The notes below the pieces were generated by a model. The model was not told where the DNA came from. It did no database searches and saw nothing but the letters and a program-made list of their open reading frames with translations. A program made the position numbers and the translations under genes. From Mesostigma viride (lineage: Eukaryota; Streptophyta; Mesostigmatophyceae; Mesostigmatales; Mesostigmataceae), in the NCBI GenBank assembly GCA_009746045.1, contig RPFO01000084.1:1010176-1074175 (forward strand): a stretch of 64,000 nt of DNA, given 5' to 3'. Within the stretch, counting starts at the first letter, position 1; every line of letters starts with the position of its first letter. Shown piece after piece: positions 19,851-30,834 of this stretch.

Positions 19851-20535
19851 GCTAGGTCGCAGGCCTGCTGGATCCCGAGGTATAAGAACCCTGCACAGCC
19901 TGCACAAAGGGGATATCAAGGGGGATGGGGTGACCAAGTCGGGAATGCATGGCGCTGACGGCGCTGGGTCGACCAATTAACCGGCGGATCTCCGCCCAGG
20001 CCTGAGCAACAGAGCCATTGAAGGATCGTTCGAAGGCGGCGGGGGCGAGGCGGGCGGCGCAGGTAAGCCGACGTACCCGCCCATGCGGCAGGGGAGGGTG
20101 GCCAAGCATGGAGTGAGCTGGCAGGCTAGGGCCGGGGAGGAGCACCTGCATGCAAGGCGGCCTGTTCAAATGCGCTCGTCGTGGCCCTCCGCGGCAAGCC
20201 GCACCATTTGAGTGGGCCGGGGAGCGCCACGGAGCCAGTGAACCACGGGCCGCGGGTGGGCGCAATTAAACCAGAGGAGGAGCCCTTTGGACCGGGGGGT
20301 CCTTGAGGCGCGCCCAAGACTCGAGGACATGGGTGCGCTGTTCCATGCACGGTGGCCCGGACTCTCCTCTTCGACGTAGTCAGGGTCACCAACAGGGACG
20401 CCCAGGCACGAGAAACCGCGTGCCCGCGCCAATGCCACCGGGATATTAGCCGCGGGGTCCAAGCCAGAGCAGTCCCCCTGGGGCGAAAAGACTGCACACT
20501 TGGGGAGGGTGAGCTGAAGGAATTGATGGCTGCCA
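19735..20535 (-). mobile_element. RLE-type LINE thumb/connection fragment, degenerate
   Basis: Minus-strand pieces read LTLPKCAVFSPQGDCSGLD and GFSCLGVPVGDP, typical of the post-RT region of LINEs, then MGGCGLTCAARLAPAAFERS as in related elements. 19735-20130 is repeated in direct orientation at 22845-23220. 19622-19715 is present inverted at 22750-22850. Confidence 0.55.
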
Positions 20536-20554
20536 TCGATATACATATCAACAC

Positions 20555-20960
20555 ATGCTCCGGGCGGCTGTGGATGCCGGCGCTGCTGCCGCTGTGGCTG
20601 AGCGCGACAAGTTTGCCTCCTACGGCAATTAATGTGGGGCCCCACCGGGGCATCCGGTCCCTGTGTCCTTGAGGAGTTCGGGGCCATGGGCCCCAAGACA
20701 GCAGAGTTTTTCCACGAGTGCTGCCAGAGCCGTGAAGACGGCCTCGACCTCGAGGGTCAGACCGCCCCGTGGTCTGCCCGCACGGGCGTGGTGGCAGTGG
20801 TCCTCGTATTGGCGGCAGCGCCTGTCACTCGCCCTCACTCGCACCGTGGCTGATGTGTTAGTCCGCCGCACCCGGGTCGATCGACTTTGTCGCGACCCAT
20901 GCGATCTAGATCCCTCCCAGCCGGCCTGCATGCATGGTGGCCCGGCAGCGGCGATGTTGC
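20555..20960 (+). mobile_element. RLE-type LINE 3' terminus, opposite orientation
   Basis: An inverted copy of about 18765-19165, with clear similarity over some 400 bp. It shows that two copies of the same LINE end lie head to head, which gives this region a large inverted repeat. Confidence 0.6.
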
Positions 20961-21049
20961 TCGGTGTCCTAGTTTTGCACGTGACGTAGTTAGGTGTACG
21001 TACCTTGTGCAGCTGGCGTGATCCTTGGATTAATTAATTAATAATTAGT

Positions 21050-21168
21050 TAATTAAACTCGTGCTCCCGTTGGGGAGTCACGGAGCACCGGAGTGCTTTT
21101 AATCCCTGCAGTGTGCACAACAGGAAGAAAGGGCAGAGACCCCCTTTCTCCTTCATGCCAGAGGCATT
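21050..21168 (-). repeat. LINE-tail hairpin segment interrupted by a later LINE
   Basis: Contains CTCGTGCTCCCGTTGGGGAG and a stretch (GAGTGCTTTTAATCCCTG, then CAGAGACCCCCTTTCTCCTT) that recurs inverted at 58145-58260. It continues across the LINE insertion at 22069-22150. Confidence 0.6.
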
Positions 21169-22056
21169 AATTAATTAATTTATTAGACTCGTGCTCCCGT
21201 TGGGGAGTCACGGAGCATTAACCCCGATGGATGGATGGATGGGTACAAACATTCCTACCGGTCTAATCTATCTACATTGGCTACATACTACATCTATCTA
21301 ACAGCATTCTAACTACAACATCTATCTAGGCAGCCGCACGCTGCCCTAGGGGGAGCTATCTGGCGTGCCTCCCGCGGGATTGCACACGCGGGCGCTTCCC
21401 CACTGGGGGGGGCTCGTTGTCCTCTATGACCTGGGCCCATTTGGCCTTGTCCATCATCTTCTTCCAAATCACGGAGAGGCCTAGGCCCCCCATGTCCTCT
21501 ACTAGCTGTTCTTTGAAGGTGCGGGCCTTGCGGCGTCTAACATCACTGGGCCCAGCCCACGTCAGGAGGTGCCGGCCAGGCTGGGCTGGTCGCAGTCCTG
21601 CGGGGGGGCCACGTGAGGTGTCTACCTGGTTGGTGCGAGCTAGGTGCCCTACTAGCTGCAGGCGGCGTTGCTTAATGGTGCTGGTGATATAGGGCATGCC
21701 CTGGTACAGGTCCTCATTGCGGACATGAGCAGCATATATCCTACTCTGAAAATGGAACGCAGCATGCTGGTGACCGCGCCGTCTAGCTTGCGGGCCAGGT
21801 CGGCGGTGAGGGTCCACGTCTCGGCGCCATACGTGAGAACAGGAAGGACGAGGACCTTGAACAGGTCCTGTTTCTCGATCTTGCCCAGGGGCTTGCGCCA
21901 CAGGGCCCCGGCGGTACTGGCGTAAAGCGTGCCAGGCGAGGGAGATGCGATGGTCCACATCAACCTCGCAGCTGGGGAGCAGGCTGCCCAGCCGAGCTTA
22001 ACGCGGTCCCGATACAGGACTCGAGAGCCGTCTAGGAGATAGAGGGGCGGCGGTGA
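21169..22056 (-). mobile_element. 5'-truncated APE-type LINE insertion with 12-bp target duplication
   Basis: 888 bp flanked by GCCAGAGGCATT at 21157-21168 and 22057-22068. The minus-strand coding remnant has YGAETWTLTADLARKLDGAV, then DLYQGMPYITSTIKQRRLQL VGHLAR and a tail like the LINE at 49222-49965. The 3' end has CATC repeats, a CTCC...GGGAG hairpin and a TTAATTAATT tail. 5' truncation, a variable target duplication and an A/T tail are hallmarks of target-primed reverse transcription. Confidence 0.75.
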
Positions 22057-22299
22057 GCCAGAGGCATTCCATGTGCAGTAGTAATCGGACACGATATACG
22101 ATCCGGCAAGTTCTGTGGGTGCAATAAGACCCATGTGAGCATATCATAACAATGAGCGTGGGCAAGTAACCTGTATCTGACATAGCCAAGACGTAGCATG
22201 GCTGTACAAAAGCTAAGCTAAGGCGATGGCTTGTTGTGTGCCGTGCGTGAGCGGGGCACACGTGTGAAGTCCTAGGTACTGAGGTGGCTTGCCTAGGCA

Positions 22300-22600
22300 A
22301 ACATCATCTTGGCATGGCTGCCCGATGGCGGCAGTGACTACCAATGGACGTTCAAGCTAGGGCTATTCAGCCTATTCTAGCCCGCAGGGGGCGACCACAT
22401 CTTGTGGTTGATCATCAGGTCCCGGCCGCCCCTCCATGCAGTACGTACATACACCTTGGGCTTCTGGGGGTCCTGCTTGTGGCGGGGGTATTCAGGCCAC
22501 GGGTCGCGTCGCTGCTGCTGCTGCTGCGCGGGGGTCCTGGGTCGTCGTCCAGCGTCCAGGTGAGGTCGTGCAACCTCTTGCGACGAGAGAGGATCGAACC
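22300..22600 (-). mobile_element. LINE ORF1 remnant
   Basis: The minus-strand translation gives TLDDD followed by Gln/Ser-rich sequence, matching the conserved block TLDDDLTPAQQQQRRDLWP seen at 55435-55500 (plus) and 56690-56640 (minus). 22305-22400 is also an inverted copy of 55600-55690. Degenerate. Confidence 0.5.
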
Positions 22601-22749
22601 GCTGCAGATCCTTGGATGTCTGTGTCAGATTACTATTAATTTCTTCAGGGTTCTTCTTCTTTTCGGGGTTTTAATGTTGCATGCCATTGAATCTCATCTC
22701 CGTAATTTATCGTTCTCAACAATGAATATATATTCAAGACCTACGCGGG

Positions 22750-23225
22750 TATACTATATGTACACTGTGCCGACTGGATGGGTCTGCATGCGAGCTTGAA
22801 CGATCAGGGGAAGGCTTGGCTTCACTCCGTTTCCCTTGAGCCGCGTACTAGGTTGTTTTTCATGAAGGCGGCATGAACCAGGGAAGACCCTATAGGACTG
22901 ACGACAGTGGACACGCCGGGCATGTCCCGGGGCAGGCGACGAGCTGGACGGCCTGCCAGGGCGGGGCGGACGAGGTCGCAGGCCTGCTGGATCCCGAGGT
23001 AAGAATCCTGCACAGCCTGCACACAGGGGAATGGGGATGGGATGACCATTGAAGTCGGGAATGGCGCTGACGGCGCTGGGGACCAACCGGCGGATCTCCG
23101 CCCAGGCGTGAGCAACAGAGCCAAGGAAGGCGGCGGGGGCGAGGCGGGCGGCGCGGGTGAGCCCACACCCGCCCATGCGGCAGGGGAGGGTGGCCAAGCG
23201 CATGGAGTGACCTGGCGCATTGATT
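22750..23225 (-). mobile_element. RLE-type LINE fragment
   Basis: The minus-strand reading LPCRMGGCGLTRAARLAPAA then FLGSVAHAWAEIRRL is the helical region found downstream of LINE RT domains. It is about 90% similar to 19735-20130, but with an inverted segment at its left end. Confidence 0.6.
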
Positions 23226-23760
23226 ATATATTCATTGAGAATGCCATAAATTACGGACATGAGATCTCGGCAATGATGCAAGTACATGCATAAGGAAAAA
23301 CCCAAAACTGAAGAAGAAGAACCCTAATGAAAATAATAGTAATCTGACACGGATGTATGCAAGCGATCGATGTATATATTCATTGAGAATAATTAATTAC
23401 GGAGGTGAGATTGGCATGCATGCAACAGAAGGATATCCATACACACCCCACCGTCTAGGTCATCTAGTCGCTCTACACGTAAGCCAGCCATAATTTCAAT
23501 GCACACGGATACACATTTCCATCACCATTCATATTCATCATCCTGAACGACTCGAACACGCGGACAAGATAACGGCAGGCTCGAGCTACCATGGTCCGGA
23601 TTCTCCCGATTTCTGGCCTGCGCTGGTTAATGTCTCCTTGATACACATATCCTTCTATATATTCATTGAGAATGATTAATTACGGAGGTGAGATCAACAG
23701 AAGGAAATCCCCGAAAAGAAGAAGAATCCTGAAGAAATTTAATTGTATTAAAACGTAAAT
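23225..23760. repeat. Cluster of dispersed repeats
   Basis: Holds three copies of the ATTACGGAGGTGAGAT block (about 23225, 23390 and 23670). 23440-23650 recurs inverted at 57830-58030 and in part at 52610-52740, sharing GGTAGCTCGAGCCTGCCGTT on the opposite strand. No gene. Confidence 0.65.
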
Positions 23761-24328
23761 GCCATGCGTGGGCGCAAGCCGCCATGGCCAGGTCGTCGTT
23801 TTCCGGAATGCACGTCGTACGTGAAAAAGTACCCTGACCCCTTGTACTTTGACCGGCCAGAACACCTCTATAACTTTGTCAGAAGTAAGCAAACCCTAGT
23901 ACCATGCTGTGAGGAAAATTATAAACTTTCGATCTTCTCAGCTAAACTTTTCCTAATTCTCAATAGTTTTCGCGGCATTTGGTCCCCCGAGAAGGGGCCG
24001 ACGTGTCGGCTGTAACTCAGTTTTAGGCGGAAAATCGGCAGCCAGACCATTTAGAGGTTAATGGGCGTTAGTAGGTATAATGATGAGACAATGCGTTAAC
24101 CGGGCCCAAAGCGCAGGCCTGAAATACAGATGGAGGATCGATCCCGACCATGGTCATGCAGGGAAGCCCAAGCCTGCCTTTGTCTTACCCACGTCTGACA
24201 GCCCGTTCAGGCTGGACATGTAGGTGAATTAAGTAAGTAAGTAAGTACTTGCGTGTCATGCCGGCATGCGCAAAGGCATGCCACGGAGTACTATGCTAAT
24301 CTCATTAGAAAGATAATTACACAAAAGT
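23761..24328. other. Gene-free, with LINE-tail-like and piggyBac-end-like remnants
   Basis: No supported gene. 24030-24061 (AAAATCGGCAGCCAGACC, then GAGGTTAA) resembles the right end of the piggyBac-type element at 27165-27195, so it may be a relic end. 24225-24315 is an inverted copy of 54482-54570. Confidence 0.4.
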
Positions 24329-24664
24329 TTAACCCCTCAACCGTCTTTGACTCGTGACTAAAATGAGTCACGAGTTGCACAGTATGCCACAGGTGCCCCC
24401 ATTCAGCCTAATTATTTTTTCTAGACCATACTAGGAACCAAGCATAACCATATTAGGGCCCACCTGGGGGTATAGTGGGTGGTCCCAGTGCTAGCCCCCC
24501 CTGCTCTATAAATAGCCCCCCCCTCAGGGGGGTACGGTGAGTGTGCGCGGTGACACCCTTATAATGGATGATAGACCCCTTTCCTCAATGAGTTGACCCT
24601 GGGGTTGGTTTTGTAGATAGATTTTTTAGTTAGGATGGGATACAAACACTAAAAATTGTAACTC

Positions 24665-25150
24665 CCCCAGGGACCCATCAGCTGGTGCTAAAAATAACTG
24701 GTGACTATTTCGAGTCGCGAGTTTTTGGGGGGCTAAAATAGGCATCCTAGTGCAGTTTTGAACATGGAAACGATATGCAAGCATGGAGTATGGGCAAACA
24801 TGCATGCTAACACTTATTCCAACCTGTGTGCCACCAATACCTGCCATAACCACTACAGGTCCCTGCCGGATATGATTGGAGACGACTACGCGCGGGCCGC
24901 GAGTACGGGGTTCACAACCTTATCATACATGATGGAGCACGTATACCTTGGATTTCACCCTAGTATTTCAGGGGGGACTGCAACTGTACCCAAGCACTAC
25001 ATCCAAACACTTACATGTCTTGTTTCACCCAGGGACCCACAAGATAATGCTAAAAATAGCTGGTGACTATTCTGAGTGACCAGTTTGGGGGGGCTAGAAT
25101 AAACATCCTAGTGCAGTTTTGAACATGGAAATGATAGGTAAGCATGAAAC
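24665..25150 (+). repeat. Two direct repeats of about 125 bp in the piggyBac element
   Basis: 24665-24795 and 25025-25150 share CCCAGGGACCCA, then GCTAAAAATA, CTGGTGACTATT and TAGTGCAGTTTTGAACATGG. Nothing coding is seen in 24346-25300. Confidence 0.75.
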
Positions 25151-25305
25151 ATGCATGATTATGTTTATTCCAGCTCCTATGTGGCACAAATATATGCCAC
25201 AATAAGCGTAAATGCTTGCAGACCCGCTGATACTGTGGTACTTATTTTTACATGCATGATGGACCTTGCACACAAAGTCAAAACATCCCAGCACTCCTAG
25301 ATAAA

Positions 25306-26880
25306 TTAGTGACCAAGGGACCATGCATGCAGTAACACTGAAAATTGCCAACTAGAAATAGGTGGCACTGTGACCATCACGGAGCAGATTTTCAAACTGC
25401 ACAAGTTATGCATAAACATGAAAGCTAATAAGACATGACCATGAAACAATAACCCATGCAGGCTAACAACATGAAACCAAATAACACATGCACAGGTGGG
25501 TCCATGAAACAATAACACACACTTCAAACCATGCCGGCCCATGGTGATACACGGCGCGCATGAGCGCGGGCAGGAAAGGCCAAACGCCATGCCACGTAGG
25601 CAACAAATGCTAGCATTCTTAGTCAGCCTCCGTAGGACTATATCCCAGGCGGACATGCTCCGCCCTGAGATGGCGGCGCCGCGCCACCCCCTTGAGCTTC
25701 CGGGTGGTGGCTGCTGACCCCTCGTGGTAGTGGCGCCCTTGAAATTCTTGGCGCATTCGCCACGCTGGGAGAGGCGCTGCCATACCCGCTGCTTCGTCAC
25801 GTTGAAGTCCAGCCCCTCCACCTGCCCGGAGTGGAAGAGGCCGAAGCAGTTCCGCTCGCTGTTGCTGCAGAACGCCATGTCACAGTGCTCGCACATGACC
25901 GAGGTCTTGTGCTTCCTGCCTTGCGCGCAGCACAGTTGGCACAGCACCTGCTCCACCCAGAAATTTGCCCATCTCATGCATTGTTAAGGGGTGCCACTCA
26001 CGCTCACCTGGCTTGCCCGCCCCCTTGAGCTCAGCATAGTCGTTGGTCTCCTTGACAATCTTGGCCACGACATCACGTTGGGACCAGAAAAGGGAGAACA
26101 GCCCGAGGGGCCCAAACTCGAGCTGGGCAGGGGAAAGGTTTTGATAGCAGGCGGTACCCGTCATCGGCGACAGCACCGGAGTATCGGGAAAAGGAAACAC
26201 ACCTGGCTTGCCGAAACCAGATTTCCAGACAGTCTCGGCTGGCTCCTCAGTGGCAGGAGTGTCGTTAGGAAAAACGAATCATCGAGCTCAGCCTCACCGC
26301 TCGGCACCGGACCCTCCGCACCCTTCTGGTAAACAAAGTCGTCATCGGAAGCGTCCGAGACAACGCTCTCGCTGGCCGCCGCCTTGGTCTGACGGCGCCT
26401 TTTCGGGGCGTGGCTGATGGCTGGGTTCTTCTTCGGGTTGCCGACAGCGCGCTTCCCCGGCTCGCGTCGCTTGACCGGTGTGGGCAGCTCGATATCCTCG
26501 GATTTGTCGTCGTCGTCCTCGCCGGCGTCAGAATCGCTATCCTGGCCCTGCTCGCTATCATCGTCACTGCTACCTGCCGTTGGGACCTTCCTGGCGGCGC
26601 ATTCTTTCACTAGAGCTTCGTACTCATCTGAGCTGCACGAATATATGAAAATCTGCTCACGGGTGAATGGGTACGTGAGCTTGTCGTCCGGGAAATAGCA
26701 CCGTGCACCATCTCCGGACCTGTTCACTGTCACTACCTTGCCCGGCAAACGTACCTCGCTTTGTTTTTCCCCATACTGCTCTATCGCCCAGTCTCGTCCG
26801 AATTTTTCCACAGGCACTGCCATGAAAATGCCCTTCTTTACCTTGAAAGTCCGTATATCTGCCTGCATTTCGTCCGCCAT
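25306..26880 (-). pseudogene. piggyBac transposase remnant lacking the DDD core
   Basis: ATG at 26880. The N-terminus has LPGKVVTVNRSGDG and a Tudor/chromo-like feel, then an acidic disordered linker with basic clusters (PKRRRQTK). A one-base slip at a T run near 26270 moves to the next frame. That frame reads ETVWKSGFGKPGVFPF, then FWSQRDVVAKIVKETNDYAE and HPLTMHEMGKF, the opening of the piggyBac DDE_Tnp_1_7 domain. About 45 residues into it, at about 25970, the sequence jumps to WVEQVLCQLCC, then MCEHCDMAFCSNSERNCFGL FH, the C-terminal zinc finger typical of piggyBac. The roughly 300 residues with the catalytic aspartates are missing. It cannot transpose by itself but keeps possible DNA or chromatin binding parts. 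Confidence 0.7.
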
Positions 26881-27195
26881 GTCTACGTCCGCGCTCCCCC
26901 CTTTTTTCGCATCCTTCGTTTTCGTACGTTTTTGTCAATTTTTTTTACCGCCCAAACCTGCATGCACCAGGGTACCCTGTTGACTTTGACCAGGGTTTCC
27001 ACCCTGATACGGTGGTCAAATACGGTCAGACAAGTGTCCTACGGATAGAGTGAATCTAGATCTTTTCGGTGGTCTAGTTGGTTCCCGCCAAAACCCTCCC
27101 GCCAAATCCCTACAGGGCGCACAAACTCATGCCGAATGTGAGGCATGAGAAAAACTCGCAGTCGAAAATCGGCACGAGGACGGTTTAGGGGTTAA

Positions 27196-28680
27196 ACAAA
27201 TATCGTCTGCATCATCCCCCAACCGTTAGGCACTAGATGGGGATCAATCCGAGCTGTCCTCTACTGTAATGGCAGACGAGGCGCCGATATAGTGCAGTAG
27301 CGGCTATCCTCAGGACCAATAACCTCCACCTGCGGACTTCTACCCTGGCTAGCAACGGGCCGCGGGGCCCGTGGGGAGAAAACAGGAGCATACCCCTCAG
27401 GAAGGTGCTTATCGCAGATGGCAGCCCATTTCTCCTTGTCAATCATGCGGGCGCGGAGTACGGATAGTCCCAGAAGCCCTGTGCACATCTTCAAGCAGTT
27501 GTGTCACATAGGTCCGGATCGCGCCGCGCCGGTGCCCGGCGCGCGCAAGTTTGCCAGTGGGTTGCGATGGGACAAGGGGACCCTGCCATAGGAGGAGGTG
27601 TCTACCTGGTTGGCCCGTCTTAAGCCCCCCGGCAGGGCCCACATCGGTATTCACCTGGTCTGTGCGGGCAAGATTGCCGGCAAAGAGGAGGCGGCGGTGT
27701 CCGGGATGGTATGGGTGACAAGAGGGAGCTCGCAGTAGAGCTCGGCCCGGGTGCGGCGTTCTTGGTAGCGGACGCCGAGGATATCAAGGACGCCGAGGAT
27801 ATGACGGAGCATTCTAGTGACGGTGCCGTCAAGCTGCTGGCTCAGCGTCTGGTCCAGGGTCCACGCCTCGCAGCCATAAAGGAGGATGCTGAGGACAAGG
27901 GCCTTGAACAGAATGCGCTTGCGTCGCTCACTCAGGTAGCGGCAGGTCCAGAACCTGTCGAGGCGGCGGAGGGCCGCCCAGGCCTGGCCAATTCGGATGT
28001 TGATGTCGTCGCGGCCGTGGAGGGAAGCCAGCTGCCAAGGAGCTTGAAGCGAGTCGCCGGGGGGACGGGGCTGCCGTCCAGCAAGAGGAGGGTGGGTGGG
28101 GCTATCCCAGCAGGGAAGCCGATGGCCATGACCTCCGTTTTCTTGCTGATCATAAGCCCCACCGCCCGCGCTTCCAGTGATAAGCTGTCTAGCCAGAGTT
28201 GGGCTGACTCCGGGGTTTCCACGAGTGTCGTGTCATCAGCGTAGATCAGATCGCTCAGGCGGTAGGGGGGGTCAACCCCGCCGTAGCTGGCGTACTCCGT
28301 TACCTCGATCCCCGGCGGGCGCCCCTCCACCCGGGCGAAGCGGGCTTGTGCACGCCGCATAATATAGTCCACCATAATGATGAATAGATATGGGGAGAGC
28401 ACACAGCCCTGCCACACCCCGGTGTGCAGGGGGAACGCCGGAGTGACGCCGTCGGCGGTACGGACCTGGGCTTGGGACCCTTCATAGAACTGGCGGATGA
28501 TCTCAACGATGTACGATGGGACACGGAACAGGTGAAGGACCACCCACAGGGCGTCCCATATAACCGTATCGAATGCCTTGGTGTAATCCACGAAGATCAA
28601 TAGCAATGGCAAGAGGCCGGGGGCCAGGCGGCCCACTTCCTCGATCAGGCGGCGCGCGGTAATGGTGACCATAACACAAT
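27196..28680 (-). mobile_element. APE-type LINE reverse-transcriptase fragment
   Basis: The minus-strand translation has FVDYTKAFDTVIWDAL (RT motif A), GVWQGCVLSPYLFIIMVDYI (motif B), LIYADDTTL (motif C), ISKKTEVMAIG and FKLLGSWL. The frame is lost near 27930, and thumb and C-terminal pieces continue to about 27240. The 3' end (GATGATGCAGACGATATTTG, then TTTAA) abuts the piggyBac element. Catalytic aspartates are present but the element is 5' truncated and frameshifted. Confidence 0.75.
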
Positions 28681-29150
28681 TGCGACCAACACCGGGAAGC
28701 CCATCTGGGACTCACCTAGGTGGGGATCGAGGCTGGCGCGCATGCGGTTTGACAGCAGGAGAGGCATGAAGACTTTTAGCACGCAGCTTTGGAGGCATAC
28801 GCCGCGGTAGTTGCCGGTATCCGCGGCGGACCCCTTGCCCTTGGTGAATGAAGGTTACTGTGTTTGGCTTTTTACATTCAAACGACAAAATAAATTGTAC
28901 TTAATGGTGCATCCACTTTTTCTCCCCAGTTGAACGCTACCTCCAGGTCTCTCAACAGGCGGCATTAATTAATAGACACGTGACTGCGTTATCACACACA
29001 GGCGGCATCATAGCATCAATTAATTGATTAATTAAGAAGTCTCGTGTCCCCGTTGGGGGACCACGGCGCACTGAATTCCCCAATCAAGATACAATCGAAG
29101 CATTAAAACGATCAATAACACGCTTCGCGTCAGCACTGACATCAGCAAGC
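28681..29150. other. LINE 5' remnant, then tail hairpins; no gene
   Basis: To about 28850 it continues the LINE RT region (a minus-strand read of GNYRGVCLQS type is visible). 28970-29075 has CACGTGACTGCG, TTAATTGATTAATTAAG and CTCGTGTCCCCGTTGGGGGA, the LINE-tail hairpin motifs. Confidence 0.4.
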
Positions 29151-29151
29151 T

Positions 29152-30834
29152 TCACGGACAATGACGCATAGCCGGCAGCTGCAGCAGGTGCCAACCCCCC
29201 CCCGAAGCGCCCGATTGGCCAGGCTGCCCTGAGCTGGCCAGGCCCCCTCTCTCTACATCCCCAATCACCCTATCCAACCCCTTGCCACCCTCGTGGGGCG
29301 CCACATCTACCCGTCGGCCTGCATGGGACGCGCCGCCCGCAATCGTGATCGTCATCTTCGGCACACCCTGGCCGTCCCCATCGCCCCCAGGGTAGCCAGG
29401 TGCAAACAGGGGTCGTCGCGACCCGTCCTCGTGCACTGAGTGTCGCCGTGCGACAGTGTTCCCCCCCACCTCCATTGGTCTGCCCTGTTTCCGCTCGCCG
29501 CTGCCTTGTTTCAACTCCACACTGCCTTGTTTCCATGAGGATAACTCGACCACCACCGCGGCATCTCCAGGGCCCAAGCTGCGGGTTGGGCGCAGGGTGC
29601 TTACCGGCGGGCGCAAACCCTGGCTATCAACCTGGTCGAACGACCTTCGCGGCGCCGACGCAGCGGGAGGAGCCTCAGGGGCACTGCTACGTATCTCCAC
29701 CACCGCAGGCGCCACACCTTCCGCCACTACCAACCCGGCCGCCCTTGTCGGCACTGCCCGCGCATTTGTGTCCGTCATGCGTGCGTGGCTGTCTGTACCA
29801 TCCGGGTCGTCGCCTTCCTCCACTCGCCGGTGGTTCACCTGCGCGGAGCCTAGAACGGTCGCACCCTGCAACGCGGCCCGCGCTCGAACCTCCCTCTCCA
29901 TAGAAGGTGCATGTCTCCCCCCGCCTCCCTGGGCAGCTGCCGCCAGCCCCGCATCCTCCAGGGCGCGCAAGCGGTTGCTGGATGCCGCCATGGGCTCCAC
30001 CAAGCCCACACGCGCCAAGTCCCCCACCCCCTCGCGGTCGCGGGAGGACACCTGGCTGTCTCGTGAGGGCTCCGTGGGCTCCCCTCCAGACGGTTGCGCG
30101 GCAACCAGTACACCCGAAGGGATGGGAACATGGCCATCGCGGCCGCCCATGCCGGCCGAATGAATCGCGTTACCATTGGCTTGGGCCCCGGATGCGCCAC
30201 TGGTCCTCTTGTCTTCCCTGCGTGAATCTGTTGGGGGAAACAGGTTCTTGGAATCGGTACCCTGGACGCTATCAACACCACTTGCGGCGCCTGTACTAGA
30301 CTCTCTGGGATCCGAGGCAGCGGGACCGGCCACCTCCCTCCCACTTCCCGCACTAGGTAGAACAACGCCACTGCCACCAGCGCTGAGCCGCGCGTCAAGT
30401 CCTGGCGGCCCGAACACAGTGCCAGCACGCTCCATGGGCATTGCTTGTCCATGCACTACTTGGGTGTGGTTGCTGCTGGGAGGCAGCCTGGGCGTGCGGT
30501 CAGCCAAAGCACCAAATGCGCTCACAGAGTGTCTTCTGCCACCATGGGGCAACTGGCTGCTGTCTTTGACCAACGCCTTGTCGCCGTTCATCAACTGGGT
30601 GCTGGCGTTCGCACGAACATCCTTTCCTTCTTGCCCACTCGTGGGGACCTCCACCCCTCCGTGCCCACCCGCTCTGCCACTGTTAAAACCCATCCGGCCT
30701 TTATTAAAGCCCATGTGGCTACCTGTTGTAATGTCGTGGGCGCCGTTGCCGGCGCACACGGGGCATTCGGCCTGCGCTTGGCAGACGGCGGTCGGGCACC
30801 AGGGTGCTGCCGTGTTCTCCTCCTTCCTCACCAT
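29152..30834 (-). CDS. Long low-complexity exon, unknown function
   Basis: An uninterrupted minus-strand frame of 560 codons beginning MVRKEENTAAPW. It is rich in Gly, Ser, Ala, Arg and Pro and looks intrinsically disordered. Near the N-terminus is CPVCAGNGAHD, a single C-x2-C that could be half of a metal knuckle. Imperfect KQGSVELKQGSGERKQG repeats lie near residue 440. No domain recognised. It lies downstream of, and could be the last exon of, the minus-strand gene starting at 36691, whose style is similar. Alternatively it is a separate gene. In this GC-rich region a long open frame alone is weak evidence, but its length and composition favour coding. Confidence 0.45.
   Translation of the reverse strand: MVRKEENTAAPWCPTAVCQAQAECPVCAGNGAHDITTGSHMGFNKGRMGFNSGRAGGHGGVEVPTSGQEGKDVRANASTQLMNGDKALVKDSSQLPHGGRRHSVSAFGALADRTPRLPPSSNHTQVVHGQAMPMERAGTVFGPPGLDARLSAGGSGVVLPSAGSGREVAGPAASDPRESSTGAASGVDSVQGTDSKNLFPPTDSRREDKRTSGASGAQANGNAIHSAGMGGRDGHVPIPSGVLVAAQPSGGEPTEPSRDSQVSSRDREGVGDLARVGLVEPMAASSNRLRALEDAGLAAAAQGGGGRHAPSMEREVRARAALQGATVLGSAQVNHRRVEEGDDPDGTDSHARMTDTNARAVPTRAAGLVVAEGVAPAVVEIRSSAPEAPPAASAPRRSFDQVDSQGLRPPVSTLRPTRSLGPGDAAVVVELSSWKQGSVELKQGSGERKQGRPMEVGGNTVARRHSVHEDGSRRPLFAPGYPGGDGDGQGVPKMTITIAGGASHAGRRVDVAPHEGGKGLDRVIGDVERGGLASSGQPGQSGASGGGWHLLQLPAMRHCP

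Larger units (their letters stand above)
24333..27191. mobile_element. piggyBac-type DNA transposon, internally deleted
   Basis: Terminal inverted repeats CCCCTCAACCGTC (24333-24345) and its complement with one mismatch (27179-27191) are flanked on both sides by TTAA (24329-24332 and 27192-27195). A CCC start and a TTAA duplication are diagnostic of piggyBac elements. It holds one decayed minus-strand transposase gene without a catalytic core. An inverted word (ACTCGTGACT...AGTCACGAGT) lies just inside the left end. It is non-autonomous at 2,859 bp. Confidence 0.85.
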
